DNA of 64,000 bases from positions 5,303,501 through 5,367,500 of the forward strand of contig NZ_CP021744.1 of NCBI RefSeq assembly GCF_002192455.1, in the 5' to 3' direction. Below are positions 1 to 9,435 of this stretch, one piece after another. The position numbers and the translations under genes were made by a program. The DNA is from Streptomyces albireticuli. Lineage in GTDB: Bacteria > Actinomycetota > Actinomycetes > Streptomycetales > Streptomycetaceae. A model generated the notes under the pieces. The model did no database searches, was not told where the DNA came from, and saw only the letters and a list, made by a program, of their open reading frames with translations. How positions within the stretch are numbered: the first letter of the stretch is position 1; the number at the start of each line of letters is the position of its first letter.

Positions 1-229
1 GCTCCATCACCACGGCGCCGGCGACGCAGACGGCGGTGGCGATCCAGACCGGGCTGGCGTTGAGCAGGAAACCCAGGCCGACGCCGGTGAGGGCGACGTG
101 GCCGATGCCGTCGCCCATCAGCGCCTGGCGGCGCTGGACGAGGAAGGTGCCGATGGCGGGGGCCGTGATGCCGACGAGCAGGGCGGCGAGCAGGGCCCGC
201 TGCATGAATGCGGGTTCGAGGATGTCCAT
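1..229 (-). CDS. Zinc/manganese ABC transporter permease (ABC-3 family), partial
   Basis: This is the N-terminal part of an integral-membrane permease; the rest lies beyond the left edge. The visible 76 residues begin MDILEPAFMQRALL and contain the ABC-3 family stretch GDGIGHVALTGVGLGF, where the channel helices start. Its ATG overlaps the TGA of the upstream ATPase gene by one base, so the two are translationally coupled. With the ATPase and the histidine-rich binding protein it forms a ZnuABC-type high-affinity zinc importer. Family assignment is firm; zinc rather than manganese is inferred from the Zur boxes and the His loop of the binding protein. Confidence 0.88.
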   Translation of the reverse strand, partial: MDILEPAFMQRALLAALLVGITAPAIGTFLVQRRQALMGDGIGHVALTGVGLGFLLNASPVWIATAVCVAGAVVME

Positions 230-1047
230 CAGGTCAGCAGCCCCGTTCGAATCGGTTCCGCCACCGGGCCGGCGTGCGGGTGTACATGGTCGTGGCCGGG
301 CAGCGCGTGCTGGCCCACGGCCTCGGGCGGCGGCCCGTCGTGGACGACGCAGCCGTCGCGGAGGACGACCGCGCGGTCGATGAGGGGCTCCAGGGGGCCG
401 AGCTCGTGCAGCACGACGAGCACGGTGGCGCCCCGGGCGACCTGGGCGCGCAGGGCGTCCGCGAGGACCTCCTGGCTGGCCAGGTCCACGCCGGCCATCG
501 GCTCGTCCATGATCAGCAGCTCGGGTTCGCCGGCCAGCGCGCGGGCGATCAGCACCCGCTGGTGCTGGCCGCCGGAGAGGGCGTCGACGGAGTCCTTGAT
601 CCGGTCTGCCATGCCGACGAGCTCCAGGGCCCGTACGACGGCCTCGCGGTCGGCCTTGCGCAGGACGCCGAAGCGGGTGCGGGCCAGCCGCCCGGAGGCG
701 ACGACCTCGCCCACGGTGGCGGGCACGCCGCCGGCGGCGGTGGTGCGCTGCGGGACGTAGCCGACGCGTGCCCAGTCGCGGAAGCGGCGCCGGGGGCGGC
801 CGAACAGCTCCAGCTCGCCGCCGGTGAGCGGCACCTGGCCGACGACGGCGCGGACGGCCGTGGACTTGCCGGAGCCGTTGGCGCCGAGCAGCGCCACGAC
901 CTCGCCGCGCCGCACGGTCAGGTCGACGCCGCGCAGCACCGGGCGCGAGCCGAGAGTCGCCGTCGCGCCGCGCAGGGCTATGACGGGCTCCCCGGCGGTG
1001 TCCGGGGCGGACTCGGTGACGGGCTCTATGGCGGGCTGATCGTCCAT
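229..1047 (-). CDS. znuC: Zinc ABC transporter ATP-binding protein
   Basis: This 272-residue cytoplasmic ATPase powers zinc import. Walker A is GANGSGKST at residues 55-63, the signature is LSGGQHQRV and Walker B is LLIMDEP. The C-terminal tail is rich in histidine (HALPGHDHVHPH), which fits a metal transporter. The ATG was chosen because GGAGG lies a few bases upstream (GGAGGTCAACACC before it). It follows the binding-protein gene by 14 bp and overlaps the permease start by 1 bp, so all three genes form one leftward operon. Confidence 0.9.
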   Translation of the reverse strand: MDDQPAIEPVTESAPDTAGEPVIALRGATATLGSRPVLRGVDLTVRRGEVVALLGANGSGKSTAVRAVVGQVPLTGGELELFGRPRRRFRDWARVGYVPQRTTAAGGVPATVGEVVASGRLARTRFGVLRKADREAVVRALELVGMADRIKDSVDALSGGQHQRVLIARALAGEPELLIMDEPMAGVDLASQEVLADALRAQVARGATVLVVLHELGPLEPLIDRAVVLRDGCVVHDGPPPEAVGQHALPGHDHVHPHAGPVAEPIRTGLLT

Positions 1048-1061
1048 GGTGTTGACCTCCG

Positions 1062-2045
1062 TCACTTGGTGCCGAGCGCCTTCTGGAGGGCGGCGAGGTT
1101 GGCTTCCATGACCTCGAAGTAGTCGTCGCCCTTGGACTTGTCGCTGATGCCTTCCAGCGGGTCGAGGACGTCCGTCTTCAGGTCGAGATCCTTGGCGAGG
1201 GTCTTGGCCGTGGACGGGTTGGCGATGGTCTCGAAGAAGACCGTGGAGACGTGGTGCTCCTTCGCCAGCTTCTGGAGGTCCTTGATCCGGGCGGCGCTGG
1301 GCTCGGACTCCGGGTCGAGGCCGCTGATGGCCTCCTCGGTGAGGCTGTAGCGGTCGGCGAGGTAGCCGAAGGCGGCGTGGGTGGTGATGAAGGTGTCGGA
1401 GGCGCGGTTCTTCAGGCCGTCCGAGAACTTCTTGTTCAGCCCGTCCAGCCGCTTGGCCAGCGCGTCGGCGTTCTTCTCGAAGTCCGCCCTGTGGTCGGGC
1501 GCGGCCTCGCCGAGGGTCTTGGCGACGCCCTTGGCGACCTCGGCGTACTTCACGGGGTCGAGCCAGATGTGGGGGTCGGCGCCGGCCTCGGAGTGCGAGT
1601 GCGAGTGGTTGTCGCCGGAGGTGTGGTCGTGGCCGTCGACCTCGGTGCCGTGCTCCTCCATGCTGGTCAGGGAGGCCGCGTCGGCGACGTGCTTGTTCTT
1701 GGACTGCTTGACGGCCTCGTCCACGGCGGGCTGGAGGCCCTTGAGGTAGACGATCGCGCCGGCGTCGGTGAGGGAGGCGGTCTGCCGGGGCTTGAGCTCC
1801 AGGTCGTGCGGCTCCTGGCCCGGCTTGGTCAGGTTGGTCACGCTGACGTGGTCGCCGCCGATCTGCTCGGCCAGGAACTGCATCGGATAGAACGACGCCA
1901 CCACCTTGAGCTTGCCGTCCGCCGCCTCGTCCGCGGTGCCGGAGGAGCACGCGGACAGCGTGAGCAGCCCGAGGGCTGCGGCCGTGGCGACGGCGGCCGT
2001 GGTTATTCGGGGGGCGCGGAGGGAGCGGGGGCGGCTTACGTTCAT
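1062..2045 (-). CDS. znuA: Zinc ABC transporter substrate-binding lipoprotein
   Basis: A 327-residue lipoprotein that captures zinc outside the membrane and hands it to the permease. It has a twin-basic-like N-terminus, a hydrophobic signal and the lipobox LSAC, then a cluster A-I metal-binding fold with a His/Asp-rich loop (HDHTSGDNHSHSHSEAG) typical of zinc-binding members. Two in-frame ATGs lie 9 and 18 bp upstream. I chose the most downstream because a Zur box overlaps the others. No strong Shine-Dalgarno is present, so a leaderless or near-leaderless transcript is possible. First gene of the operon. Confidence 0.88.
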   Translation of the reverse strand: MNVSRPRSLRAPRITTAAVATAAALGLLTLSACSSGTADEAADGKLKVVASFYPMQFLAEQIGGDHVSVTNLTKPGQEPHDLELKPRQTASLTDAGAIVYLKGLQPAVDEAVKQSKNKHVADAASLTSMEEHGTEVDGHDHTSGDNHSHSHSEAGADPHIWLDPVKYAEVAKGVAKTLGEAAPDHRADFEKNADALAKRLDGLNKKFSDGLKNRASDTFITTHAAFGYLADRYSLTEEAISGLDPESEPSAARIKDLQKLAKEHHVSTVFFETIANPSTAKTLAKDLDLKTDVLDPLEGISDKSKGDDYFEVMEANLAALQKALGTK

Positions 2046-2059
2046 GACAGTCATTTTCA
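2045..2059 (-). promoter_or_regulatory. Zur box 2, abutting the znuA start codon
   Basis: Read on the minus strand this 15-mer is TGAAAATGACTGTCA. It matches about 13 of 15 positions of the TGaaAatgaTTttCA-type Zur box known from Streptomyces. It sits at the start codon, so bound Zur would block initiation or early elongation. Identification is by eye. Confidence 0.65.
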
Positions 2060-2066
2060 ACAAAAA

Positions 2067-2081
2067 TGGAAACGATTGTCA
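2067..2081 (-). promoter_or_regulatory. Zur box 1 upstream of znuA
   Basis: Minus-strand sequence TGACAATCGTTTCCA, keeping the outer TG...CA and the internal TT of the Zur palindrome. Its centre is 22 bp from that of box 2, i.e. about two helical turns, on the same DNA face. Consistent with cooperative zinc-dependent repression by Zur. Confidence 0.65.
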
Positions 2082-2232
2082 ACAACATGTGCGCAGGACC
2101 TCTCCCGGGAGCCTCCGGAGCCGCTTCCGGAGGGATCCGGTCAAGCCAAGGCCAGAGCCGATTTGATTAGGGGGGTGGCAGCGCCGGTAACCTGAACCAT
2201 TCGCTGTTCGTCGTCGCAATGAAGAGAGCACC

Positions 2233-3615
<1,383 letters not shown>

Positions 3616-3654
3616 TCTTTTTCGGCCGACCTTTCCGGGCCGTACGGCCCGACC

Positions 3655-3700
3655 ACCGGAGGCCCCGGTTCCCCACCACGTGGGAACCGGGGCCTCCGGT
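3655..3700 (+). terminator. Terminator hairpin after glyS
   Basis: A perfect 19-bp inverted repeat (ACCGGAGGCCCCGGTTCCC and its complement) with an 8-nt loop, about 40 bp after the glyS stop. It has no U-tract, as is usual for Streptomyces terminators. Confidence 0.8.
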
Positions 3701-3824
3701 CTGTCCGGGGTCCGTGCCGGGTGCGTGCCCGGTCCGTACCGGGCGGAGGGTGGCACCAGGTGCACCCCCGACTCGGAAACCTGCACCATCGCCCCTCCTG
3801 ACCTGCGCACATAACGTTCGGTAC

Positions 3825-5066
3825 ATGCGAATCCCCACCCCGCCGCGCCTCCCGCTCCGGCCCTTCCGCGACGCCCGGCGCGCCTTCGCCCTCGTGGCCG
3901 CCGGCATCGGCGTCCAGCTCGCCTTCTGCGTGCTGCTGGCCGCGCCGTGGCTCACCGTGAACCCGTCGCACCCGCTGCTCGTCATCGCCGCCGTGATCGC
4001 GCCGTTCGCCGTCGCCGCGGCCGCGACGCCCTGGCTGACCGCCGTGCAGCGGGAGCGGTTCCGGGCGCTGGCCCGGGTGGACATACCCAGGACCCCCGAG
4101 GGCGCCGGACCGCGCGGGATCGGGACCCGGGCCGGACGGCGGCAGGCCGTCTACCACCTGCTGGCCGGGCCGCTGGCCGCGCTCGGCGGCGCGCTGACGT
4201 TCCTGCTGGGGCTGGTGTCGCTCGGCGCGGCCACCGTCTACGTCTGGGTCTGGGCGCTGCCGGTGTCGTGGCGGCTCGCCCAGGCCGGGTACACCACCCA
4301 GGCCGCGTACGTCACCGCCGCCGGGCTCGCCGGGCTCGGCGCCACGGCCTGGCTCACCGGGGCGCTCGCCCGCGCCGACGGGCGCACCGCCCTGCGGCTG
4401 CTCGGCCCCAGCCGGGAGGAGCGGCTGGCCCGGCGCGTCGAGGACCTCACCGAGCGGCGCGCGGACGTCGTCGACGCGGCGGACGCCGAACGGCGCCGCA
4501 TCGAGCGGGACCTGCACGACGGGGCGCAGCAGCGGCTGGTGTCGATGGCCGTCAACCTCGGCCTGGCGAAGGTCACGCTGACGGACCTGCCCGACGACGC
4601 CCGCAAGGTCATCGACGAGGCGCACCGCGAGGCCAAGGAGGCGATCGCCGAACTCAGCAGCCTCGTACGGGGCCTGCACCCCGCCGTCCTGGAGGACCGG
4701 GGCCTGGACGCGGCCCTCTCCGGCATCGCGGCCCGGGCGCCGCTCCCGGTCCGGCTCAAGGTGGACCTGGCGTCCCGGCCGTCGCCGACCATCGAGGCCG
4801 TCGCCTACTTCGTCGTCTCCGAGGCGCTCGCGAACGTCGTCAAGCACGCCCAGGCCTCCCGGGCCGACGTCACGGTCGAGAGGTTCGGGGGGATACTTCT
4901 CGTCGTCGTCTCCGACGACGGCGTGGGCGGCGCCGACCCCTCCTCGGGCGGTACGGGCCTGGCGGGGCTCGCCAAGCGCGTCGCGTCGGTCGACGGCACG
5001 TTCTCGATCAGCAGCCCTCCCGGGGGCCCGACCGTTGTGACCGTGGAGCTGCCGTGCGCGCTGTGA
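3825..5066 (+). CDS. Membrane sensor histidine kinase (HisKA_3/NarL type)
   Basis: A 413-residue sensor kinase. The first ~180 residues hold two pairs of hydrophobic helices (about 20-70 and 110-180) resembling the Streptomyces putative sensor domain. Then comes a HisKA_3 dimerisation helix with the phospho-accepting His at 231 in RRIERDLHDGAQQR, and a HATPase with EALANVVKHA (N-box) and DDGVGGAD...GTGLAGLAKR (G-boxes). The ATG at the start of MRIPTPPRLP was preferred to a longer reading frame because hydrophobic sequence follows directly. It overlaps the response regulator by 13 bp. The signal is unknown. Confidence 0.9.
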   Translation: MRIPTPPRLPLRPFRDARRAFALVAAGIGVQLAFCVLLAAPWLTVNPSHPLLVIAAVIAPFAVAAAATPWLTAVQRERFRALARVDIPRTPEGAGPRGIGTRAGRRQAVYHLLAGPLAALGGALTFLLGLVSLGAATVYVWVWALPVSWRLAQAGYTTQAAYVTAAGLAGLGATAWLTGALARADGRTALRLLGPSREERLARRVEDLTERRADVVDAADAERRRIERDLHDGAQQRLVSMAVNLGLAKVTLTDLPDDARKVIDEAHREAKEAIAELSSLVRGLHPAVLEDRGLDAALSGIAARAPLPVRLKVDLASRPSPTIEAVAYFVVSEALANVVKHAQASRADVTVERFGGILLVVVSDDGVGGADPSSGGTGLAGLAKRVASVDGTFSISSPPGGPTVVTVELPCAL

Positions 5067-5698
5067 TCGCCGAGGATTCCGTCCTGCTCAGGATCGGCCT
5101 GGTGAAGGTCCTGGAGGCGGCCGGGTTCGAGGTGGTCGCGGAAGCCGGCGACGCGGAGGCGGCGCTGGCCGCCGTGGCCGAACACCGGCCGGACCTCGTG
5201 GTCCTCGACGTCCGCATGCCGCCCGGCTTCACGGACGAGGGCGTACGGGCCGCACTCGTCATCCGCCGCGAGTGGCCGGACACGGCGGTCCTGCTGCTCT
5301 CCCAGTACGTGGAGGAGCGCTACGCCGCGGATCTGCTCTCCGGCGACACGAGGGGCATCGGCTATCTGCTGAAGGAACGCGTCGCGGACGTCGAGGAGTT
5401 CATCGACGCCCTGCGCCGGGTCGCGGCCGGCGGCACGGCCCTCGACCCGCAGGTCGTCTCCCAGCTGCTGCTGCGCCGCCACCGGGATCCGCTGGAGCGG
5501 CTGACCCGGCGCGAGCGCGAGGTGCTGGAGCTCATGGCGAGCGGCCGGTCGAACGCGGGGATCGCGGAGCGGCTGGTGGTGAGCGAGTCGGCCGTGGCGA
5601 AGCACATCAACAGCATCCTGGCGAAGCTGGATCTGCCGCGGGCGGACGCGGATCATCGGCGGGTGCTGGCTGTTCTGCGGTTCTTGGGGGTGGGGTAG
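5054..5698 (+). CDS. NarL/LuxR-family response regulator
   Basis: A 214-residue DNA-binding regulator, partner of the upstream kinase. The receiver domain starts MRAVIAEDS (acidic pocket E7/D8) with the phosphorylation site D52 in LDVRMPP. A LuxR-type helix-turn-helix follows at about residues 150-205 (LTRREREVLELMASGRSN). The GTG start, 13 bp inside the kinase gene, has GGAG in front of it, so the pair is translationally coupled. No target site could be identified. Confidence 0.92.
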   Translation: MRAVIAEDSVLLRIGLVKVLEAAGFEVVAEAGDAEAALAAVAEHRPDLVVLDVRMPPGFTDEGVRAALVIRREWPDTAVLLLSQYVEERYAADLLSGDTRGIGYLLKERVADVEEFIDALRRVAAGGTALDPQVVSQLLLRRHRDPLERLTRREREVLELMASGRSNAGIAERLVVSESAVAKHINSILAKLDLPRADADHRRVLAVLRFLGVG

Positions 5699-5699
5699 G

Positions 5700-5850
5700 G
5701 GGTGCGGGGTGCCGCTGCGCGGGGCCCTTTCCCCTACCCGCCCCTTCCCGGAACCGGGGGCTTCGCCCCCGGGCCCCCTTTTCCGCGCTCCGCGCGGTGT
5801 CCTCAAGCGCCGGCCGGGCTGGATCTTCCAGCCCGGCCCGGAGTCCCGGG
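5700..5850. repeat. GC-rich palindromic intergenic repeat, copy 1
   Basis: Holds the modules of a family that recurs in this window: a CCCGCCCCTTCCCGGAACCGGGG block with its own short inverted repeat, a TTCCGCGCTCCGCGCGG hairpin, and CCTCAAGCGCCGG-CGGGCTGGA followed by an inverted repeat around TCTTCCAGCCCGG. It lies between two convergent genes and may act as a bidirectional terminator. Confidence 0.6.
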
Positions 5851-5858
5851 TGCCGCGC

Positions 5859-6440
5859 TTATGCCCGCAGCCCCCGTAGCACCAGGTCGCACACCGCCTC
5901 GAACGCCTCGTCGATCCCCGGGCGGGACCACTCCGCCGCGTACGCCGGGTCGTGGAAGCGGTTCGTCGCGTCCCACAGCGCGCGTGCCGTCGCCGCCGGG
6001 TCCGCCGCCGTGAACTCGCCGTCGCGGACGCCGCTCCCCACGATGCGGGCCAGCTGCTCGATCATCGTCTCGACGTGCCGCTCGACGACGCCGCTGTTCT
6101 CGCCGACGAGGACCATGTACGTGGCGAACAGCTCGGGGTCGTCGCCCGCCTTGCGCCGCTTCGCGGCGAAGAGCGCGGCCAGCCACTCCCGCAGCCGCGG
6201 GCCCGCGGGGCCCTCCGTGTCGGCGACGGCCGAGAGCGCGGTGTGCGACTGGTCCAGCCAGCGCTGCGTCACGGCCTCGCGGAGGGCGGCCTTGCTGCCG
6301 AAGTGGCGGTAGACGCTGCCGTGGCTGACGCCCAGGGCCCGGGCCACGTCGACGACGGTGGCCTTCGCGGGGCCGAAGCGGCGGAGGACGTCTTCGGTGG
6401 CTTCCAGGATGCGGGTGGGGGTGAGCGTCTCGGGGGGCAT
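5859..6440 (-). CDS. TetR-family transcriptional regulator
   Basis: 193 residues. The N-terminal helix-turn-helix spans about residues 8-55 (ATVVDVARALGVSHGSVYRHF) and the C-terminal ligand-binding/dimerisation domain makes up the rest. Start ATG preceded by GAAAGG. It lies just downstream of, and on the same strand as, an aldo/keto reductase gene, with a 24-bp tandem repeat between them. A near-perfect palindrome in front of that reductase is the best candidate for its operator. The effector is unknown. Confidence 0.88.
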   Translation of the reverse strand: MPPETLTPTRILEATEDVLRRFGPAKATVVDVARALGVSHGSVYRHFGSKAALREAVTQRWLDQSHTALSAVADTEGPAGPRLREWLAALFAAKRRKAGDDPELFATYMVLVGENSGVVERHVETMIEQLARIVGSGVRDGEFTAADPAATARALWDATNRFHDPAYAAEWSRPGIDEAFEAVCDLVLRGLRA

Positions 6441-6590
6441 CGGGGGCCTTTCGGGGGCGGGCGGGTGGGCGTGGCGGGCGCCCGGTAGTGACCGTACCCG
6501 GCTGGGGCGCGGCGGGGGCCGGGTGGGCTGACCGCCTCGTTGCCGGGTGCGGGCCGGTGGTCGGGTTGTGCCCACCCGTTCCGCCCTTGC

Positions 6591-6653
6591 GGAACGCCTG
6601 CCCACAACCGCCTGGGAACGCCTGCCCACAACCGCCTGGGAGCGCCTGCCCGT
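6591..6653. repeat. 24-bp tandem repeat, about 2.6 units
   Basis: Unit GGAACGCCTGCCCACAACCG + CCTG repeats at a 24-bp period, the third copy diverging after a few bases. It lies between the reductase stop and the TetR start on the minus strand. It carries no recognisable gene; length variation between strains is likely. Confidence 0.75.
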
Positions 6654-6658
6654 ATCTC

Positions 6659-7663
6659 TTACCGCTCGCTGTCGAGGTGGGCCATCTGGTCGGTCGGGTA
6701 GCGGTCGCCTGCTGCCGCGTCGGCGGGGATCGCCTGTTCGATGGCGGCGAGGTCCGTGGCGTCGAGCCGGACGTCCAGGGCGCCGAGTGCCTCGGCGAGG
6801 CGGTCGCGGCGGCGGGCGCCCACCAGCGGGACGATGTCCTCGCCCTGGGCCAGGACCCAGGCGATGGCGGTCTGGGCGACGCTCGCGCCCTTCGCCCCGG
6901 CGACCTCGCGGAGCGCGTCGACCAGGTCGAGGTTGCGCTGGAGGTTCTCGCCCTGGAAGCGCGGGCTCATGCCGCGGAAGTCGTTCGCGGCGAGCTGCCG
7001 GTCCCGGGTGAAGTGGCCGCTGATCAGACCGCGCGAGAGGACGCCGTACGCGGTGACGCCGATGCCCAGCTCACGGACGGTGGGCAGGATCTCCTTCTCG
7101 ATGCCGCGCGAGATCAGGGAGTACTCGATCTGGAGGTCGGCGATCGGGGCCACGGCGGCGGCCCGCCGGATCGTCTCGGCGTTGACCTCGGAGAGGCCGA
7201 TGTGCCGGACGTGACCGGCCTCGACCAGCTCGGCGATCGCGCCGACGGTCTCCTCGATCGGGACGTTCGGGTCGAGCCGCGCGAGGCGGTAGACGTCGAT
7301 GTGGTCGGTGCCGAGGCGCTGGAGGGAGTACGCGGCGAAGTTCTTCACGGCGTTCGGGCTGCCGTCGACGCCGGTGAAGCCGCCCTCGACGGTGCGCAGC
7401 GCGCCGAACTTGACGCTGGTGAGGGCCTTCTCGCGGGCGCCCGCCGGCGCGGTGCGCAGCGCTTCGTTGATGAGCAGCTCGTTGTGGCCCATGCCGTAGA
7501 AGTCGCCGGTGTCGATCAGGGTGACGCCGGCGTCGAGGGCGGCGTGGATCGTGGCGATCGACTCGGCGCGGTCGGCCTCGCCGTAGAGGGCGGACATGCC
7601 CATCGCGCCGAGACCGAGAGCGGAAACCTGGGGGCCGGTGGTGCCGAGGGTGCGGTGCAGCAC
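6659..7663 (-). CDS. Aldo/keto reductase
   Basis: A 334-residue NAD(P)H-dependent oxidoreductase with a TIM barrel. It shows the family opening (TLGTTGPQVSALGLGAMGMS), catalytic D51 and Y56 in DTGDFYGMGHNE, K85 in TSVKFG, and the nucleotide-binding region near the C-terminus (IVPLVGARRRDRL). The fourth tetrad residue is not histidine: the expected YxQHR-DP is YRLARLDP, with Ala at 128, a variant I believe occurs in one AKR subfamily. GTG start with AAGGAG 8 bp upstream. A palindromic operator lies 66-99 bp upstream. The substrate is unknown. Confidence 0.9.
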   Translation of the reverse strand: MLHRTLGTTGPQVSALGLGAMGMSALYGEADRAESIATIHAALDAGVTLIDTGDFYGMGHNELLINEALRTAPAGAREKALTSVKFGALRTVEGGFTGVDGSPNAVKNFAAYSLQRLGTDHIDVYRLARLDPNVPIEETVGAIAELVEAGHVRHIGLSEVNAETIRRAAAVAPIADLQIEYSLISRGIEKEILPTVRELGIGVTAYGVLSRGLISGHFTRDRQLAANDFRGMSPRFQGENLQRNLDLVDALREVAGAKGASVAQTAIAWVLAQGEDIVPLVGARRRDRLAEALGALDVRLDATDLAAIEQAIPADAAAGDRYPTDQMAHLDSER

Positions 7664-7728
7664 GGGGGACTCCTTCACGGGGCTGCGGAAGTGCGTACGG
7701 CGGAACGCGTACACAGGAAGAGTGACAC

Positions 7729-7762
7729 ATGGAATGACAGATTTCAATATCTGTCATTCCAT
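7729..7762. promoter_or_regulatory. Large palindromic operator upstream of the aldo/keto reductase
   Basis: Perfect 14-bp arms (ATGGAATGACAGAT and its complement) around a 6-bp spacer TTCAAT. The site is AT-rich against a ~72% GC background and lies upstream of the reductase gene. Size and symmetry fit a TetR-type dimer-of-dimers site; the adjacent TetR protein is the obvious candidate to bind it. Confidence 0.7.
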
Positions 7763-7780
7763 CCATGTCCCTGTGTGGGC

Positions 7781-7820
7781 CTCCGTGTGTCTCCCCGTGT
7801 CTCCCCGTGTCTCCGTGTGT
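7781..7820. repeat. 10-bp tandem repeat (CTCCNNGTGT)x4
   Basis: Four consecutive decamers: CTCCGTGTGT, CTCCCCGTGT, CTCCCCGTGT, CTCCGTGTGT. It is non-coding, between the operator and the terminator of the next gene. Slippage-prone. Confidence 0.7.
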
Positions 7821-7835
7821 GTGCGTGAAGGAGGT

Positions 7836-7866
7836 GCCGCCGGGCACCGGGCCGGTGCCCGGCGGC
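7836..7866 (-). terminator. Terminator hairpin of the DHA2 exporter gene
   Basis: GCCGCCGGGCACC and its exact complement separated by 5 nt, starting 4 bp after the stop codon of the leftward MFS gene. Confidence 0.7.
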
Positions 7867-7870
7867 GATT

Positions 7871-9334
7871 TCAGGCCAGTTTTCGCGGCAGCCGCAGGCT
7901 CAGCAGCACCGTGAGCGCCACCGCCACCAGCTGCACCCCGAGCGTCACCACCACCGCGTCCCGCATCCCCATCGACCCCGAGAGCGACAGGAAGAGCGAA
8001 CCGAGCGTGGCCACGCCCAGCGCCATGAACGCCTGCTGCGTCGTGGTCAGCACCCCGCCGCCCACACCCGCCTGCCCCACCGGCACCTCGCTCAGCACCG
8101 CCCGGATTGCCACCGGGAACAGCAGCCCCTGGCCCAGCCCCTGCACGGCCAGCGCCGGTGCCGGGCCCACGGCGCCCAGCCCGTCCCAGCCCCAGTAGAA
8201 GGTCGCCGCCAGGCCCACCAGTCCGGCCCCCTGGAGCAGCGACCCCGCGGTCACCACGCCGCGCCCGTACCGCGCCGCGAGCCGCGGCCCGGCCAGCGAG
8301 CCGGCCAGGAAGGTCAGGCAGAGCGGCAGCAGGGCCAGCCCCGCCGCCATCGGGCCCAGCCGCAGCCCCTCCTGGAGCGCCACCGCGACGACGAACATGT
8401 AGCCGCCCCAGCCGACGGAGAACGGCACGATCAGCGTCAGGCCGCTGCGCACCGAGTGGATCCGCAGCAGCGACGGCGGTATCAGCGGCGTCCGCCCGGC
8501 GGCCTCCTCGCGCCGCTCCACCACCGCGAAGGCGACCGCCGACACCGGGAACACGGCCAGCAGCGCCCACGACCACACCGGCCAGCCCGTCGCCCGGCCC
8601 TCCGTCAGCGGCACCAGCAGCGAGACCAGCGCCACCGACAGCAGCACGGTCCCGCGCACGTCCACGCCCGTCGGCCGCTCCGAGCGCGTCTCCGGGATCG
8701 TCCGTACCGCCAGCACCAGCGCCACCACGGCCACCGGGGCGTTCACCAGGAAGATGGAGCGCCAGCCGGTGCCCAGCACGTCCACCGAGACCAGCACCCC
8801 GCCGAGCACCTGGCCGACCGAGGCCGCGACCCCCGCCGTGCAGCTGTACAGGCTCAGCGCCTTGGTGCGGCGCGCGCCGCTGGTCGTCGCCTGGATCGTC
8901 GCCAGCACCTGAGGCAGCATCAGGGCCGACGCGGCGCCCTGCGCGATCCGGGCCACCACCAGCGACCACGCGTCCGGCGCCAGACCACAGGCCACGGACG
9001 TCACACCGAACGCCGCGGTGCCCCACAGGAACAGCCGCTTGCGCCCCACCATGTCGCCCAGCCGCCCGCCGAGGACGAGCAGCACGGCGTACGCGACGCC
9101 GTAGCCGCCGACGACCATCTCCAGCATGGCCGGGCCCGCGTTCAGGTCGTGGTCGATGGTGGGCAGCGCGACGTTGACGATGAAGAAGTCCAGCATCGGC
9201 AGCGCCGCGCCGGTCAGCACGGTGATCAGGCCGAGCGTGCTCAGGCCGGATGCCGGGTTCGGGGCGGATCGCTGTACGGGGGCGGCGGCGCGGGCCGCCG
9301 CGGGGGCATGGGGGGTTGTCCGGGTATCGCTCAC
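7871..9334 (-). CDS. DHA2-family MFS drug/metabolite exporter
   Basis: A 487-residue, 14-helix-type major facilitator exporter. Motif C-like ALPMLDFFIVNVALPTI opens helix 1, and motif A GRLGDMVGRKRLF lies in the loop between helices 2 and 3. A proline/alanine-rich cytoplasmic N-terminus precedes it. It is divergent from an MmyB-type regulator, with repeats of CCTGGTAC in the shared promoter region, the usual plan for a locally regulated antibiotic or toxic-compound efflux pump. The substrate is not predictable. Confidence 0.9.
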   Translation of the reverse strand: MSDTRTTPHAPAAARAAAPVQRSAPNPASGLSTLGLITVLTGAALPMLDFFIVNVALPTIDHDLNAGPAMLEMVVGGYGVAYAVLLVLGGRLGDMVGRKRLFLWGTAAFGVTSVACGLAPDAWSLVVARIAQGAASALMLPQVLATIQATTSGARRTKALSLYSCTAGVAASVGQVLGGVLVSVDVLGTGWRSIFLVNAPVAVVALVLAVRTIPETRSERPTGVDVRGTVLLSVALVSLLVPLTEGRATGWPVWSWALLAVFPVSAVAFAVVERREEAAGRTPLIPPSLLRIHSVRSGLTLIVPFSVGWGGYMFVVAVALQEGLRLGPMAAGLALLPLCLTFLAGSLAGPRLAARYGRGVVTAGSLLQGAGLVGLAATFYWGWDGLGAVGPAPALAVQGLGQGLLFPVAIRAVLSEVPVGQAGVGGGVLTTTQQAFMALGVATLGSLFLSLSGSMGMRDAVVVTLGVQLVAVALTVLLSLRLPRKLA

Positions 9335-9360
9335 GAAAGGGACGATGCCCGGGGTCCCAG

Positions 9361-9390
9361 CCTGGTACCAGAGCCTCTTTATCCTGGTAC
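9361..9390. promoter_or_regulatory. Candidate operator between MFS and HTH genes
   Basis: Two direct copies of CCTGGTAC 22 bp apart, the first inside the perfect palindrome CTGGTACCAG; a third half-like CCTGGAACC follows at about 9400. Placed between the divergent starts, it probably binds the HTH regulator. Confidence 0.5.
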
Positions 9391-9435
9391 AAGCACTACC
9401 TGGAACCGGGACCGCGCGCCCCGCACGCTGGAGGC

